64,000 bases of DNA from CAWGJC01 sp965276665 (GTDB taxonomy: Bacteria; Pseudomonadota; Alphaproteobacteria; Acetobacterales; Acetobacteraceae). Shown piece after piece: positions 26,090-34,151 of the stretch; within the stretch, counting starts at the first letter, position 1; every line of letters begins with the position of its first letter. A model generated the notes under the pieces. It saw only the letters and a list, made by a program, of their open reading frames with translations, had not been told where the DNA came from and did not search any database. The DNA lies in assembly GCA_965276665.1 (NCBI GenBank), contig OZ255620.1:1054001-1118000 (forward strand), given 5' to 3'. The position numbers and the translations under genes were made by a program.

Positions 26090-27630
26090 CTGGCTCTCCT
26101 CAGACCGTCATACCGTGCGCAATCAGCGACTGGCGCATGGCGCAGTCGAAGCGCGTCCGGGGTCATGATGGTGATCGGCGCCGCCGGCTCGCGGTGCCGA
26201 GACAGGATGTTGAGCACCACGTCGGCCGAGTGGGTCCCCTCGCGCAACGCTTCCACGCAGGCGGCCTCCACGGCGGCCAGGCCATCGCTCAGCACGGCGG
26301 CGAGGATGGCCACCATCTGGCGATCGCCATCGGCCGTGCCGGCCAGCTTGCGGCGGATCCGCTCGAGGCCGGCCGGCAGCAGCCAGTCCTTGAATGGCGC
26401 GCCATTGCGGAGCGCGCCCGGCTTGCGCGCCAGAACCGGGACGTAGTGCCAGGGGTCGAACACCGTCTGATCCCGGCTAAAACATCGGCGGTGCTCGCCA
26501 ACGAGCTGCCCGTCCTGACGGAGTTCGATCCGCTCGGCATAGGCACGGATCTCGACCGGCCGCCCGACTGCATGCGCCGATACCGAGTAGCGGTTGTTGT
26601 CGAACCGAACCAGGCAGGTCTTCGAGACCGAGGCAGGTAGCGCGTGGAAGCCGTCGAAGCGCCCGGTATACGGCACCAGAGCCGTGCGCTCGGCCTCGAA
26701 CACCGACCAGATCGTCTGGTCGCGCAACTCGGGATGTCGGTGTGCCCGGGCATAGGCGACGCACTTGTCCAACAACCAGGCATTCAGCTCGTCGTAGCTC
26801 TTGACCCGCACGCGCGGCGAAAAGAACCGCTCCCGCACTACACCAACCTGATCCTCAACCTGACCTTTCTCCCATCCTGCCGCCGGCGTGCAGGCGGCGG
26901 GCTCGATCAGGTAGTGGCTGCACATCTGCAGGAACCGGCGATTATAGGCCCGCTCGCGACCGACAAAGATCGCGTCCACCGCTGCTTTGAGGTTGTCGTA
27001 GATGCCGCGCGTGCAGGTCCCGCGGAAGAATGCAAATGCACGGTCGTGTGCGTCGAACACCATTTCCTGCGTCTCGCGCGGATACGCCCGCACGAACAAC
27101 ATTCGGCTATGGCACAGCCGCAAATGCGCGACTTTCACCGTCACCGTCGTGCCACCTATCAGCACGACCTCGTGGCTCCAGTCGAACTGGTAAGCTTCTC
27201 CAGGTGCGAAGCTCAGCGGCACATATGCCGCCGCCGAGGTCGACACCTGCTCGCGTCGCCACGCCCGCGCATACCGCCGAACCGCGTCATAGCCGCCCTC
27301 GTAACCCAGTCCACGCAGCTCCTCGAAAACCCGGATCAGCGTCAGCCGCTCTCGACCAGGTCGCCCCTCATTGGCCGCAAGCAGCCGGTCCAATTCCTCC
27401 GCCACGGCCCGAGCCGCGGCATCGGCTGCTGCTCGCGTTCGTAACGAAACTCCGTCGCCTCCGACCGCAACACCTTGCGCACGACCTTCCGCGACACCCG
27501 CAGCTCGCGGCAGATCGCCTTGATCGACTTCCCCTGTACAAAATACGCCCGCCGGATCCGCGCAATCGTCTCCACCACCAGCATCCCAATCCGGCCCCCG
27601 CACCACAACGAGAGCCATCGTGAACCCCAC
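26086..27630 (-). CDS. istA: IstA transposase (right IS21 copy), N-terminus in another frame
   Basis: The protein is the same as in the left copy: integrase core in the long frame, helix-turn-helix in a separate frame at 27342-27584. The one-base break between PRLGPW and EELDRLL is present here too, so it predates the duplication. The single noticed base change against the left copy is silent (CGCC versus CGCT context in CVAYARAHRH). Confidence 0.8.
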   Translation of the reverse strand: MGFTMALVVVRGPDWDAGGGDDCADPAGVFCTGEVDQGDLPRAAGVAEGRAQGVAVGGDGVSLRTRAAADAAARAVAEELDRLLAANEGRPGRERLTLIRVFEELRGLGYEGGYDAVRRYARAWRREQVSTSAAAYVPLSFAPGEAYQFDWSHEVVLIGGTTVTVKVAHLRLCHSRMLFVRAYPRETQEMVFDAHDRAFAFFRGTCTRGIYDNLKAAVDAIFVGRERAYNRRFLQMCSHYLIEPAACTPAAGWEKGQVEDQVGVVRERFFSPRVRVKSYDELNAWLLDKCVAYARAHRHPELRDQTIWSVFEAERTALVPYTGRFDGFHALPASVSKTCLVRFDNNRYSVSAHAVGRPVEIRAYAERIELRQDGQLVGEHRRCFSRDQTVFDPWHYVPVLARKPGALRNGAPFKDWLLPAGLERIRRKLAGTADGDRQMVAILAAVLSDGLAAVEAACVEALREGTHSADVVLNILSRHREPAAPITIMTPDALRLRHAPVADCARYDGLRRAS

Positions 27631-27698
27631 CGTCAGAGGGGTCCCTTTCGGACGCCGATCAACACTCCAACGGGGTCCCTATTCCACGCCGATCAACA

Positions 27699-28003
27699 GC
27701 CGACGACGACTAGCTGACCCCAGAGTATCTTGGTTGCGGACATGGGAACCCCTCGGTCAAACGGGTTCTCAGGAAGTCGGCTGATCACCGCACCGCAAGT
27801 CTCAAACATAGCGGCTCGCGCTCACGGCTATTGCCGCGCACGATTACCGAGCTGGGGGGCACCGGCTTTAAATTCGCAGGTTAGCGGCCGCCCGTCCGTT
27901 ATCGGCCAATAGGTCGGGCGCAGTCGGGCCATTTGGAGAGCGCCCGGCCGAAGCCCCCTTCATAGGGTCGATTTTCGAGGGCCGGATGAAGATGTTCGCT
28001 TCG
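27699..28003. other. 305-base stretch without recognised gene
   Basis: Between the right IS21 end and the LysR stop I see no coding frame with support, no terminator hairpin and no repeat copy. The trbI sequence expected beside the interrupted DUF2274 gene is not here, so adjacent DNA was lost or moved. Confidence 0.4.
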
Positions 28004-28909
28004 CTATTCCAGATACGGCGTCAGCACACCTTCGATCCATTTCATGAATGCGCGGACTCGGCGCGACAGATTGCTCCGATGTGCTACGACGAGGGACACG
28101 GCGAGGGCACGGCGACGAGAATGAGGTATGATCTCCACAAGTGCTCCACTCTCCAAGTATCGGCCAATCCCCAAGAGTGGCGCCTGAATCAGGCCAAGAC
28201 CGGCGAGGGCAGCGGCTTCGTAGGTCTGCGCGCTGTTGACGTGTAGCGCACCCGGCAACTGAAGCGTCGCGTAGCTGTCGCCGTCCGGATATTCCCATCC
28301 AATGGGTCTTGCGCCCAGCATCGTCGAAAAATGAATTGTCCGATGTTCCTGACGCTGGAGATCTTCTATCGATCGAGGGACGCCATGGCGCGCCAGATAG
28401 GTCGGACTGGCAGCGTTGACCATGCGCAACAGGCCCAGCGAGCGGGCAATCAGGGTCTCGTCCCGGATGGGACCAAGCCGCAATACGCAGTCAAACCCCT
28501 CTTGAACCAGATCAACTTGCCGATCTGTACTCGACACCTCCAGCTCCAACTCGGGGTGAGTCGCCATGAAATCCGGCAAGGCCGGCACGATCGTTGCGCG
28601 CGCCATCTCGGTCGGAAGATCGACCCGTAAACGCCCGCGAAGCGCCACGCGATCGCCTGCGAACATCGCGTGCAGGTCATCGACTTCAGCGAGCAGATCG
28701 CGGGCACGGGCATGAAATGCGCGTCCATCCTCGGTCAACTGCACGCTGCGCGTCGTCCGGTGCAGGAGCCTGACGCCGACATCTTCTTCCAGCTTCCGGA
28801 CCGCCGTTGAGGCCCTCCCCTTCTGGATGCCCAGGCTGTCGGCCGCGTGGGTGAAGCTCCCCATTTCCGCTACCGTTATGAATATGCGGATGGATTCGAG
28901 ATTCTGCAT
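28004..28909 (-). CDS. LysR-family transcriptional regulator
   Basis: Starting at ATG 28909 the 301-residue product reads MQNLESIRIFITVAEMGSFT, with helix-turn-helix SLGIQKGRASTAVRKLEEDVG and an effector-binding domain of the CrgA-like LysR group (RLRVDLPTEMARATIVPALP). It is divergent from the DoxX-like and NmrA-like genes across 118 bases and probably regulates them. Confidence 0.9.
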   Translation of the reverse strand: MQNLESIRIFITVAEMGSFTHAADSLGIQKGRASTAVRKLEEDVGVRLLHRTTRSVQLTEDGRAFHARARDLLAEVDDLHAMFAGDRVALRGRLRVDLPTEMARATIVPALPDFMATHPELELEVSSTDRQVDLVQEGFDCVLRLGPIRDETLIARSLGLLRMVNAASPTYLARHGVPRSIEDLQRQEHRTIHFSTMLGARPIGWEYPDGDSYATLQLPGALHVNSAQTYEAAALAGLGLIQAPLLGIGRYLESGALVEIIPHSRRRALAVSLVVAHRSNLSRRVRAFMKWIEGVLTPYLE

Positions 28910-29027
28910 TTTTCGTGCCTCGGTATTGTTCACCACAGAGAGAACAGTGTGTTTAGTCTCCCGGTGTTTATCATACCTAAGAGACACAGTAAGTCTTGAA
29001 AACGAGGAGCCCATAGGAGAACGACAA

Positions 29028-29450
29028 GTGTCCGAAACCATGAGCCTGCATCAGGTGCCTGAAACCATGAATCTGCATCGCGCCCTGTGGGCCGGCCGGA
29101 TAATGAGCGCGTTCGTCGTTATCGCTCTGGTGGCAGACGGCACTATTCAGCTTTTCGCGCCGGCACAGATCGCGAGCATGTTGCAGGAAACCGGGTTCGC
29201 GATAGACCTGACCCGTGTCGTGGGTCCGATCATACTCGCCTGCGCCATCCTTTACGCCATCCCGGCCACCGCCGTCCTCGGCGCGATCCTGGTGACGGGC
29301 TTTCTGGGAGGCGCGATTTGCGCCCATGTCCGCATTGGTGAGTTGGGGTCGCCGCCGGAACTCATCTCCCTGCTTCTGGGCGCGATGACATGGGGCGGCC
29401 TCTACGCGCGCGATCCCCGTATCCAGGCCATTCTGCCGCTCATCCGTTGA
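29028..29450 (+). CDS. DoxX-like integral membrane protein
   Basis: GTG at 29028 is chosen because TAGGAGAAC precedes it at good spacing; ATG codons follow at 29040 and 29067. The 140-residue protein has four hydrophobic segments (IMSAFVVIALVADG, VVGPIILACAILYAIPATAV, LGAILVTGFLGGAICAHVRI, LISLLLGAMTWGGLYA), matching the DoxX-like family. The role is unknown; such proteins often sit beside redox enzymes. The NmrA-like gene follows after 45 bases. Confidence 0.8.
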   Translation: MSETMSLHQVPETMNLHRALWAGRIMSAFVVIALVADGTIQLFAPAQIASMLQETGFAIDLTRVVGPIILACAILYAIPATAVLGAILVTGFLGGAICAHVRIGELGSPPELISLLLGAMTWGGLYARDPRIQAILPLIR

Positions 29451-29495
29451 ACCGGCAGGGGCAATGCTCTGTCCCTCAAGATCAGGAGAAAAAGC

Positions 29496-30398
29496 ATGTA
29501 TTTAGTAATGGGAATCACGGGGAAAGTTGGCGGCGCAACGGCAGAGCATCTGCTGGCGCACGGCAAGGAAGTACGCGCGCTCGTCCGCAATCGCGGGAAG
29601 GCGGCGAACTGGGCGAACCAGGGCGTGGAACTGGTCGACGGCGATTGGAATGAGTCGGCAGCCATCGAGCGGGCGCTCAAAGGCGTCGAAGGCGCGTTCG
29701 TCATGTTGCCTTCTGTCTGGGCGCCCTCGCCCGATTACAAAGAAGCCAAGGGCGTGATTGCGAACTATGTCGAGGCGCTCACCAGGGCAGCGCCGCCGCG
29801 GGTGGTAGCGCTTTCGTCGATGGGAGCGAGCAGGACCAGCGGGCTCGGGATGATCACGGCCTTGTCGCTTCTGGAGCAAGGTTTTCGCGACCTGATATCG
29901 CCAATCGCATTTGTACGCGCAGGTGGGTTCTTCGAAAACTTCCTTTACGGCTTGCAGGTCGCTCAGGGCGGAACGCTACCGGTCTACTACAATCCGACAA
30001 ACCGGAAATCGACCATGGTCGCGACGAGTGACGTCGGCGCGGAGGTCGCAGCCCTTTTGACCGGGCCAGCCTGGTCAGGGCAGCGCGTCGTCGAGCTCGG
30101 TTCGATGGTCAGCGCGGATGAAGTCGCCGAACAATTGGGTGAAGTCGTGAATCTCGACGTGAAGGCCTTTGCAGTCCCGCGTGCAGGGTGGGCGGGAGCG
30201 TTCGAACAATTCGGTGTCCCGAAGGGCCACACCGGACCTGCCGAAGAAATGTTTGAGGCCGTGAATGCAGGATGGATGGACCTCGGGGCCGAGGGTACGG
30301 AACACATAGCGGGCACGACGTCTGCACGCGACGTCTTCGCGGCTGCACAGAACGCCGCCAAGGCGTACGTACACTCGGCGGGCTCAAAGAAAGGCTGA
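29496..30398 (+). CDS. NmrA-like NAD(P)-binding protein
   Basis: The 300-residue product starts MYLVMGITGKVGGATAEHLL (Rossmann motif GITGKVGG) and contains VVALSSMGASRTSGLGMITA and AFVRAGGFFENFLYGLQ, typical of NmrA/SDR5-type quinone reductases or redox sensors. The last dozen residues (AYVHSAGSKKG) are encoded by DNA that in another frame reads as a serine-recombinase end, so the native C-terminus may have been replaced by a recombination join near 30370. Confidence 0.87.
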   Translation: MYLVMGITGKVGGATAEHLLAHGKEVRALVRNRGKAANWANQGVELVDGDWNESAAIERALKGVEGAFVMLPSVWAPSPDYKEAKGVIANYVEALTRAAPPRVVALSSMGASRTSGLGMITALSLLEQGFRDLISPIAFVRAGGFFENFLYGLQVAQGGTLPVYYNPTNRKSTMVATSDVGAEVAALLTGPAWSGQRVVELGSMVSADEVAEQLGEVVNLDVKAFAVPRAGWAGAFEQFGVPKGHTGPAEEMFEAVNAGWMDLGAEGTEHIAGTTSARDVFAAAQNAAKAYVHSAGSKKG

Positions 30399-30515
30399 TG
30401 GCGCCCGACGCGGTGGCCAGCTTCGTCAAGGAATTTACCCGCAAAATTAACGAAACGGGCAAGGCCGCCGACATGGCCCTGGAAGAGCATCGCCACGGAC
30501 CGAAAGCAGGGGTTC
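30371..30515 (+). pseudogene. serine recombinase C-terminal remnant
   Basis: In the frame from 30371 the translation TLGGLKERLMAPDAVASFVK then EFTRKINE resembles the segment (LKxxLMxPexxxxFxxEFxxExN) found late in large serine recombinases. It overlaps the last codons of the NmrA-like gene. No other recombinase part is present. Confidence 0.4.
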
Positions 30516-30803
30516 AGATGCTGCCCTTCATGACGATCTGGCTCAGATTCTTGTGTTCTGTGAGGCTGCCGATAAGAACGCAAAAATCCCGACAGCTAAT
30601 GCCGTCTGGAGTCAACTGTCGGTGGTTGCGGGGCGCGCAACACCCGATTCTTGCGATTGGTCGAGAGGGCCATTCCCCGCTTGGCTGCGTAGATTGACCG
30701 TTGCCCTCCGAAGGTGGAGGCCACACATACGAATCGTGTCGGGCGCGCCATCTCTCTCATAAGAGATTGGCGCTTGCTGGCGCCGTACGTTGCGGCGGCA
30801 GCG
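30516..30803. other. gene-free junction region left of the DUF4238/HNH cassette
   Basis: Apart from the direct-repeat copy at 30625-30656 I see no feature here. Short frames exist on both strands, but none has family resemblance or a ribosome site. Confidence 0.35.
30625..30656 (+). repeat. direct repeat, left copy, flanking the DUF4238/HNH cassette
   Basis: The 32-base sequence opens GTTGCGGGG, contains CGCAACACCCGATTCT and ends GCGA. It matches 32696-32728 except for one inserted G and two substitutions, in the same orientation. It contains a dyad GTTGCG/CGCAAC. Confidence 0.6.
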
Positions 30804-31054
30804 TTACGCGTTTTCGTTGAGCCCTTGCGGCAGATAGGCCGCAAACTCTTCCTGAAGAGCAACGGAATAGGAGGCGGCAAGCGCGTTGATCTGAAATCCG
30901 ATTGATTTGCGCAGTGTTCGCAGAGCGGACTCGAACGCTAGCCAATCAAGGTCGCGGCTATCACATCGCAACGTCGTAAGATCGAACTGCTCGACTGCAT
31001 CGAAGAACCGGCGGATCGTCTGAGCTAAGGCAACGATAACGATATCGAGCGGCT
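30804..31054 (-). other. frame-shifted C-terminal extension of the HNH-like protein
   Basis: In the frame one base off from the upstream gene, an open run of more than 80 codons reads RQPLDIVIVALAQTIRRFFD, then FDLTTLRCDSRDLDWLAFES and LRKSIGFQINALAASYSVAL, stopping at TAA 30804-30806. It has no start of its own and joins smoothly with the upstream reading frame near 31045. It looks like the lost C-terminal helical domain of that protein. Confidence 0.6.
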
Positions 31055-31594
31055 GCCTGGCGCGCAGTCGCGCCGCAGGCGGGTTAGGTCATGGCGCAGG
31101 CCGTCCAGAGACATTCGAACGCGATCGGGAAATTCGGCGTCGAACCGCGCCCAAAAGGTGCGGCGATCCTCTACGAGGGCGACGATGTCGCGAGCGAGTC
31201 CCGGAGCCGTTTGCCCGGAACGGAGGAGTTCGATGCTGCGCGACCAGCCTTGCTGCCGGACCTCAGCGATCATGGATTCGTGGTCGCGCTTCCATGCGCG
31301 CAACTCGTCCACCGAGAAGCCGCCGTCATCCTTATCCACCATGTCGCCACACTCGCGGTACAGCCACAGCCCATTGGCAGCGGAGCGTCGCGCGGCTTCG
31401 CTTCGATCGGGGTCACAGCGCGGGCCTCCGGGAGACGCGGCGCAGATATGGGCGGCGTGACCCGTCGCTAGTCCTCGCAGCAGGCCCGAGCGCGGCCCGG
31501 CGGTGAGCCGCAGGCAACGGGGATTCGAGCAGAAATGCGCGGCTCTGAGCGAAAGTTCTGTCTTGATGGGTAGAGAGAAATTATCATGTGGCAT
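31025..31594 (-). CDS. HNH-like zinc-binding protein, second gene of two-gene cassette
   Basis: The 189-residue product has RAAHFCSNPRCLRLTAGP, GHAAHICAASPGGPR and SAANGLWLYRECGDMVDKDD, then SVDELRAWKRDHESMI. This is the layout of a small HNH-type zinc fold (CxxxxC, AAHI, CxxC) followed by helices. The first cysteine of the last CxxC pair is Tyr, so metal binding may be weakened. The frame ends early at 31025; an 80-codon continuation exists in the next frame to 30804. It follows the DUF4238 gene after 24 bases, clearly one operon. Function is unproven; nuclease or DNA-sensing activity is inferred. Confidence 0.7.
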   Translation of the reverse strand: MPHDNFSLPIKTELSLRAAHFCSNPRCLRLTAGPRSGLLRGLATGHAAHICAASPGGPRCDPDRSEAARRSAANGLWLYRECGDMVDKDDGGFSVDELRAWKRDHESMIAEVRQQGWSRSIELLRSGQTAPGLARDIVALVEDRRTFWARFDAEFPDRVRMSLDGLRHDLTRLRRDCAPGSRSISLSLP

Positions 31595-31618
31595 TGTGGC
31601 TCTCGGCTCGGTCGGCGA

Positions 31619-32521
31619 TCAAGAGGCTGAGGTGACCTTCCGATAACGGAAACCGCACGCTGTCGGCTGCGCGAAAGTGAAGCCTGCCCATTCGAGATCT
31701 TCGCCAAGGAAGTCGTCGTCGGCCAGCATGTATCGCGCGCTGCCCTCCAAGAGCTGGACGAGATACTGGCGATTGACCACACGGGCGAGGTCCGGCGGGA
31801 CAGCCCCGGCGCTGAAGCCGGACGGTCCGCCGGCAACGATGAACACGCCCCAGTGGCGATCCAGGGCAAGCCACCAGGTCCGTAGTGAATTGAACATCGC
31901 ACCGAAGATGGAGTCGTTCCCGGGGTGCGAGAGGCGAACAACAGGGTTGGTGGACGATCGAAGTGCGATAGGCGTTTGGCAGACGATGACGTTGATCGCG
32001 CTGGCGTCGGCTGGAAGCATCGTTTCCATCGCGCCGGCTCGGAACAGCTCATGCGCGGCGCCAGGGTCGGACGCGATCCACGCGTGCATGTCTCGCTCTT
32101 CGTCCGTCAGTTCGTCTTCCAACTCTCCGGTCAGGTAGCGGGCGTGCTGCGTCTCGATGAAGCGCAGCGTTTCGAGATTGCGGAGCTGAAGGTGCCGCGC
32201 GAAGCCGTAGAGCGGCAGGCGATCGGTCTCGTCGAGGCCCGCGCAGTTTCCGCCGCTGATTTTGAGCCAGGTCCCGTTCTGGGAAAACGGCGTCTCGATC
32301 GCCTTGTTCAGATCGCCTTCGATCGATGCTGGTGCGCCATTGTCGTCATAGTCGTGGAGGCGCTCCTCATAGCCGATGCCCTCGATCGACTTGTGATCGG
32401 CAGCCACGACATTGCGATGGCGCTCGAGCACCATGACCTTGTTCTCATCGTCGGCGCAGGCGAAGCGACGCATGTAGAACTGCGGCACATAATGATGCTT
32501 CTTTGCCTCATTCGCGGCCAC
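31619..32521 (-). CDS. DUF4238 domain protein, first gene of two-gene cassette
   Basis: GTG at 32521 is chosen because GGAGAAGG lies nine bases upstream and the family motif HHYVPQFYMRRF follows at residue 9; a frame from 32635 crosses a tRNA-like sequence and is rejected. The 300-residue product is soluble, with ANEAKKHHYVPQFYMRRFAC at the N-terminus and TNPVVRLSH in the middle, as in DUF4238. The biochemical role of the family is not established. It is operonic with the HNH-like gene, and both lie between direct repeats in an integration-rich region. Confidence 0.85.
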   Translation of the reverse strand: MAANEAKKHHYVPQFYMRRFACADDENKVMVLERHRNVVAADHKSIEGIGYEERLHDYDDNGAPASIEGDLNKAIETPFSQNGTWLKISGGNCAGLDETDRLPLYGFARHLQLRNLETLRFIETQHARYLTGELEDELTDEERDMHAWIASDPGAAHELFRAGAMETMLPADASAINVIVCQTPIALRSSTNPVVRLSHPGNDSIFGAMFNSLRTWWLALDRHWGVFIVAGGPSGFSAGAVPPDLARVVNRQYLVQLLEGSARYMLADDDFLGEDLEWAGFTFAQPTACGFRYRKVTSAS

Positions 32522-32614
32522 GGTCAGTCGTCCTTCTCCATGAGATACTTGTGGTAGGAGCACAGCGTGCGATCCGGGTCCCCGACGCGGGAGTATTGCC
32601 GCTGCCGCGCGTAA

Positions 32615-32637
32615 GTTCAAATCCCTCCCCCGCAACA
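32615..32637 (+). repeat. initiator-tRNA 3'-end-like sequence
   Basis: GTTCAAATCC followed by CTCCCCCGCAACA resembles the T loop and 3' acceptor of bacterial initiator tRNA (ending CCCCCGCAACCA). The 5' strand of the T stem does not pair, and no other tRNA part is present. It may be a decayed attachment site; low certainty. Confidence 0.3.
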
Positions 32638-32679
32638 GATCGACTGTCTAAGGCCAACGCGGGCGCTGGCGCTCGCCAT

Positions 32680-33275
32680 CTAGCCGGCAGTTTCAGTTGC
32701 GGGGGCCCGCAACACCCGATTCTCGCGAAAGTAGATGAAGAGATTATCAAGCGCAGGGGCAAAGGCTTCCAGAACGGGAACTAAAAGCCCATGTCTAATC
32801 TCGGCTTCTGCGGCCCGGTCGGACGTATAAATCAATCCCATCCCTTGCACAGCGAGTGACCGGAGCAAACTGCTGTCATTGACAATCACTCTGCCCGCCG
32901 GCCGAATGGACAATGGCCGACCATCCCGGACAAACTCCCAGTCGTAAATGGATCGTGATCTTGGGAAGCGGAACCGAATGCATTCATGCTCGGTCAAGGC
33001 TTGCGGGACTTCCGGTCGACCTCTTGCCGCGAGATAGGCGGGTGCTCCCAGCACGAGCCAGCGAAACGCTGACGATACTCTGGTCGCTATCATATCGTTG
33101 GCGATGAATTCTCCGATGCGGATGCCAGCGTCATAGCCACCCGAGACCAGTTCAACGTCGGCATCCTCCACGCCGATTTCCACGCTGACCTCGGGATAGG
33201 TCTCGCGGAATGTCGGCAGGATTGGTTCAATCACAAGCGGCAGGGCGAGGCGGTGGACGCACAGACGGAGCAAGC
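32680..33275 (-). pseudogene. LysR-family regulator, C-terminal fragment
   Basis: The effector-binding part (GLLRLCVHRLALPLVIEPIL, DAGIRIGEFIANDMIATRVS, LAVQGMGLIYTSDRAAEAEI) is present without helix-turn-helix. It meets another LysR fragment head to head near 33280. Its own C-terminus after NLFIYF switches into the direct repeat, so both ends are broken. Confidence 0.75.
32696..32728 (+). repeat. direct repeat, right copy, flanking the DUF4238/HNH cassette
   Basis: It matches 30625-30656 in the same orientation with one extra G and two substitutions. It includes a perfect dyad of GTTGCGGG and CCCGCAAC. It interrupts the end of a LysR fragment, consistent with an insertion boundary. Confidence 0.6.
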
Positions 33276-33287
33276 CCGCAGGCTCCG

Positions 33288-33925
33288 CGCGCAAGGCCGC
33301 GGAGACGCTGAATATCCGCCAATCGACACTCAGTCGTTGCCTGCGTGATCTCGAATATAAACTGGGTGCCACACTTTTTGAGCGCACCAATGGTGGCACC
33401 CGGCCGACCATAGAAGGCCAGGAGTTCCTCGATGCCGCACGCCGCATCATCGAAGAAACTGAAGCTATCACCGCGCGCCTGCAGACTCGATCCCGAGGCG
33501 AGAGTGGTCGCTTGACCATCGGCGTACACGCCTCCCTCTCAGCCGGCAACCTCAGGGCCACCCTCCTCGACCATCGGCACCGCTTCCCCGACGTCGATAC
33601 TCATCTGGTTGACGGATCGAGCGACCATCTGATCTCCGATCTCGCCCATTCCGCCATCGACGTCGCCTTCGTGGCCGAGAACACTCCAACATGGAGCGAC
33701 AGGTTGTTGTCGGTATGGAGCGAGCGAGTGGTCGTCGCTCTCCCCGAGAACCATCCGCTGACAGCTCGTGACGCGGCGTCACCTTCCGAGAGGTGCATGA
33801 TGCCGAAGGGCCAACGCGGCTGAATTTTCGCGCCTACTGGCGCCAGGCGAATGCAACCCTTCGCTGCGCCCCTTCCTCGACATGCTTCGCGAGCGTTACC
33901 CGGAAATATTGGCCCTTTCCCCCTC
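33288..33925 (+). pseudogene. LysR-family regulator, decayed paralogue of 20794-21711
   Basis: The frame starts inside the helix-turn-helix (AETLNIRQSTLSRCLRDLEY) and follows the intact paralogue (GRLTIGVHASLSAGNLRATL, VWSERVVVALPENHPLTARD). After residue RDAA a block is deleted, and VTFREVHDAEGPTRLNFRAY appears in another frame. The N-terminus, the middle and the frame are all lost. Confidence 0.8.
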
Positions 33926-34151
33926 TGGATTGAATGACGTTCCGCCGCACCTTCGCGAAAGCCCGATCCGTCGCCATGAATCGTTCGATCATCGGCACAA
34001 TCAGCTTCGCTGGGTCGGGCGCCGGTTGACCGCTCGTGCGACTGAGCACCTCGGCGTAGGCGGCCAGGTCGCGATGCGCCGTAGCCGGCAACTCCAATGC
34101 GAACTTGACGGGCTTATTGTCGACAATCGGCCCAAGCTTGAGCTTCGTCAT
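33834..34151 (-). CDS. DUF2274 family protein (trbI-linked)
   Basis: MTKLKLGPIVDNKPVKFALE then LPATAHRDLAAYAEVLSRTS and LIVPMIERFMATDRAFAKVR match DUF2274. The start overlaps the trbI stop (34148) by four bases, the standard arrangement in Trb conjugation modules. Residues after about 80 overlap the LysR pseudogene and look like added tail. A small ribbon-helix-helix-like regulator role is possible but not shown. Confidence 0.75.
   Translation of the reverse strand: MTKLKLGPIVDNKPVKFALELPATAHRDLAAYAEVLSRTSGQPAPDPAKLIVPMIERFMATDRAFAKVRRNVIQSRGGKGQYFRVTLAKHVEEGAQRRVAFAWRQ

Larger units (their letters stand above)
25166..27698 (-). mobile_element. IS21-family element, right copy in mirror orientation (2533 bp)
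   Basis: It is the reverse complement of 21938-24470, with the same ends and the same length. Every left-copy coordinate plus its right-copy partner adds to 49636. I noticed one base difference, 22887 versus 26749, silent in istA. The flanks (AGCCAAG on the left, GCCGACG on the right) share no clear target duplication. Confidence 0.88.

Noticed and set aside
21930..27710. Target-site duplication of a composite transposon
   Set aside because: The bases outside the two IS21 copies (CAGTG and GCCGA) do not match, nor do the inner flanks, so a simple single transposition event is not supported.
32522..32635. Upstream extension of the DUF4238 protein to 32635
   Set aside because: The added 38 codons read through the tRNA-like sequence and precede a strong ribosome site with GTG at 32521.
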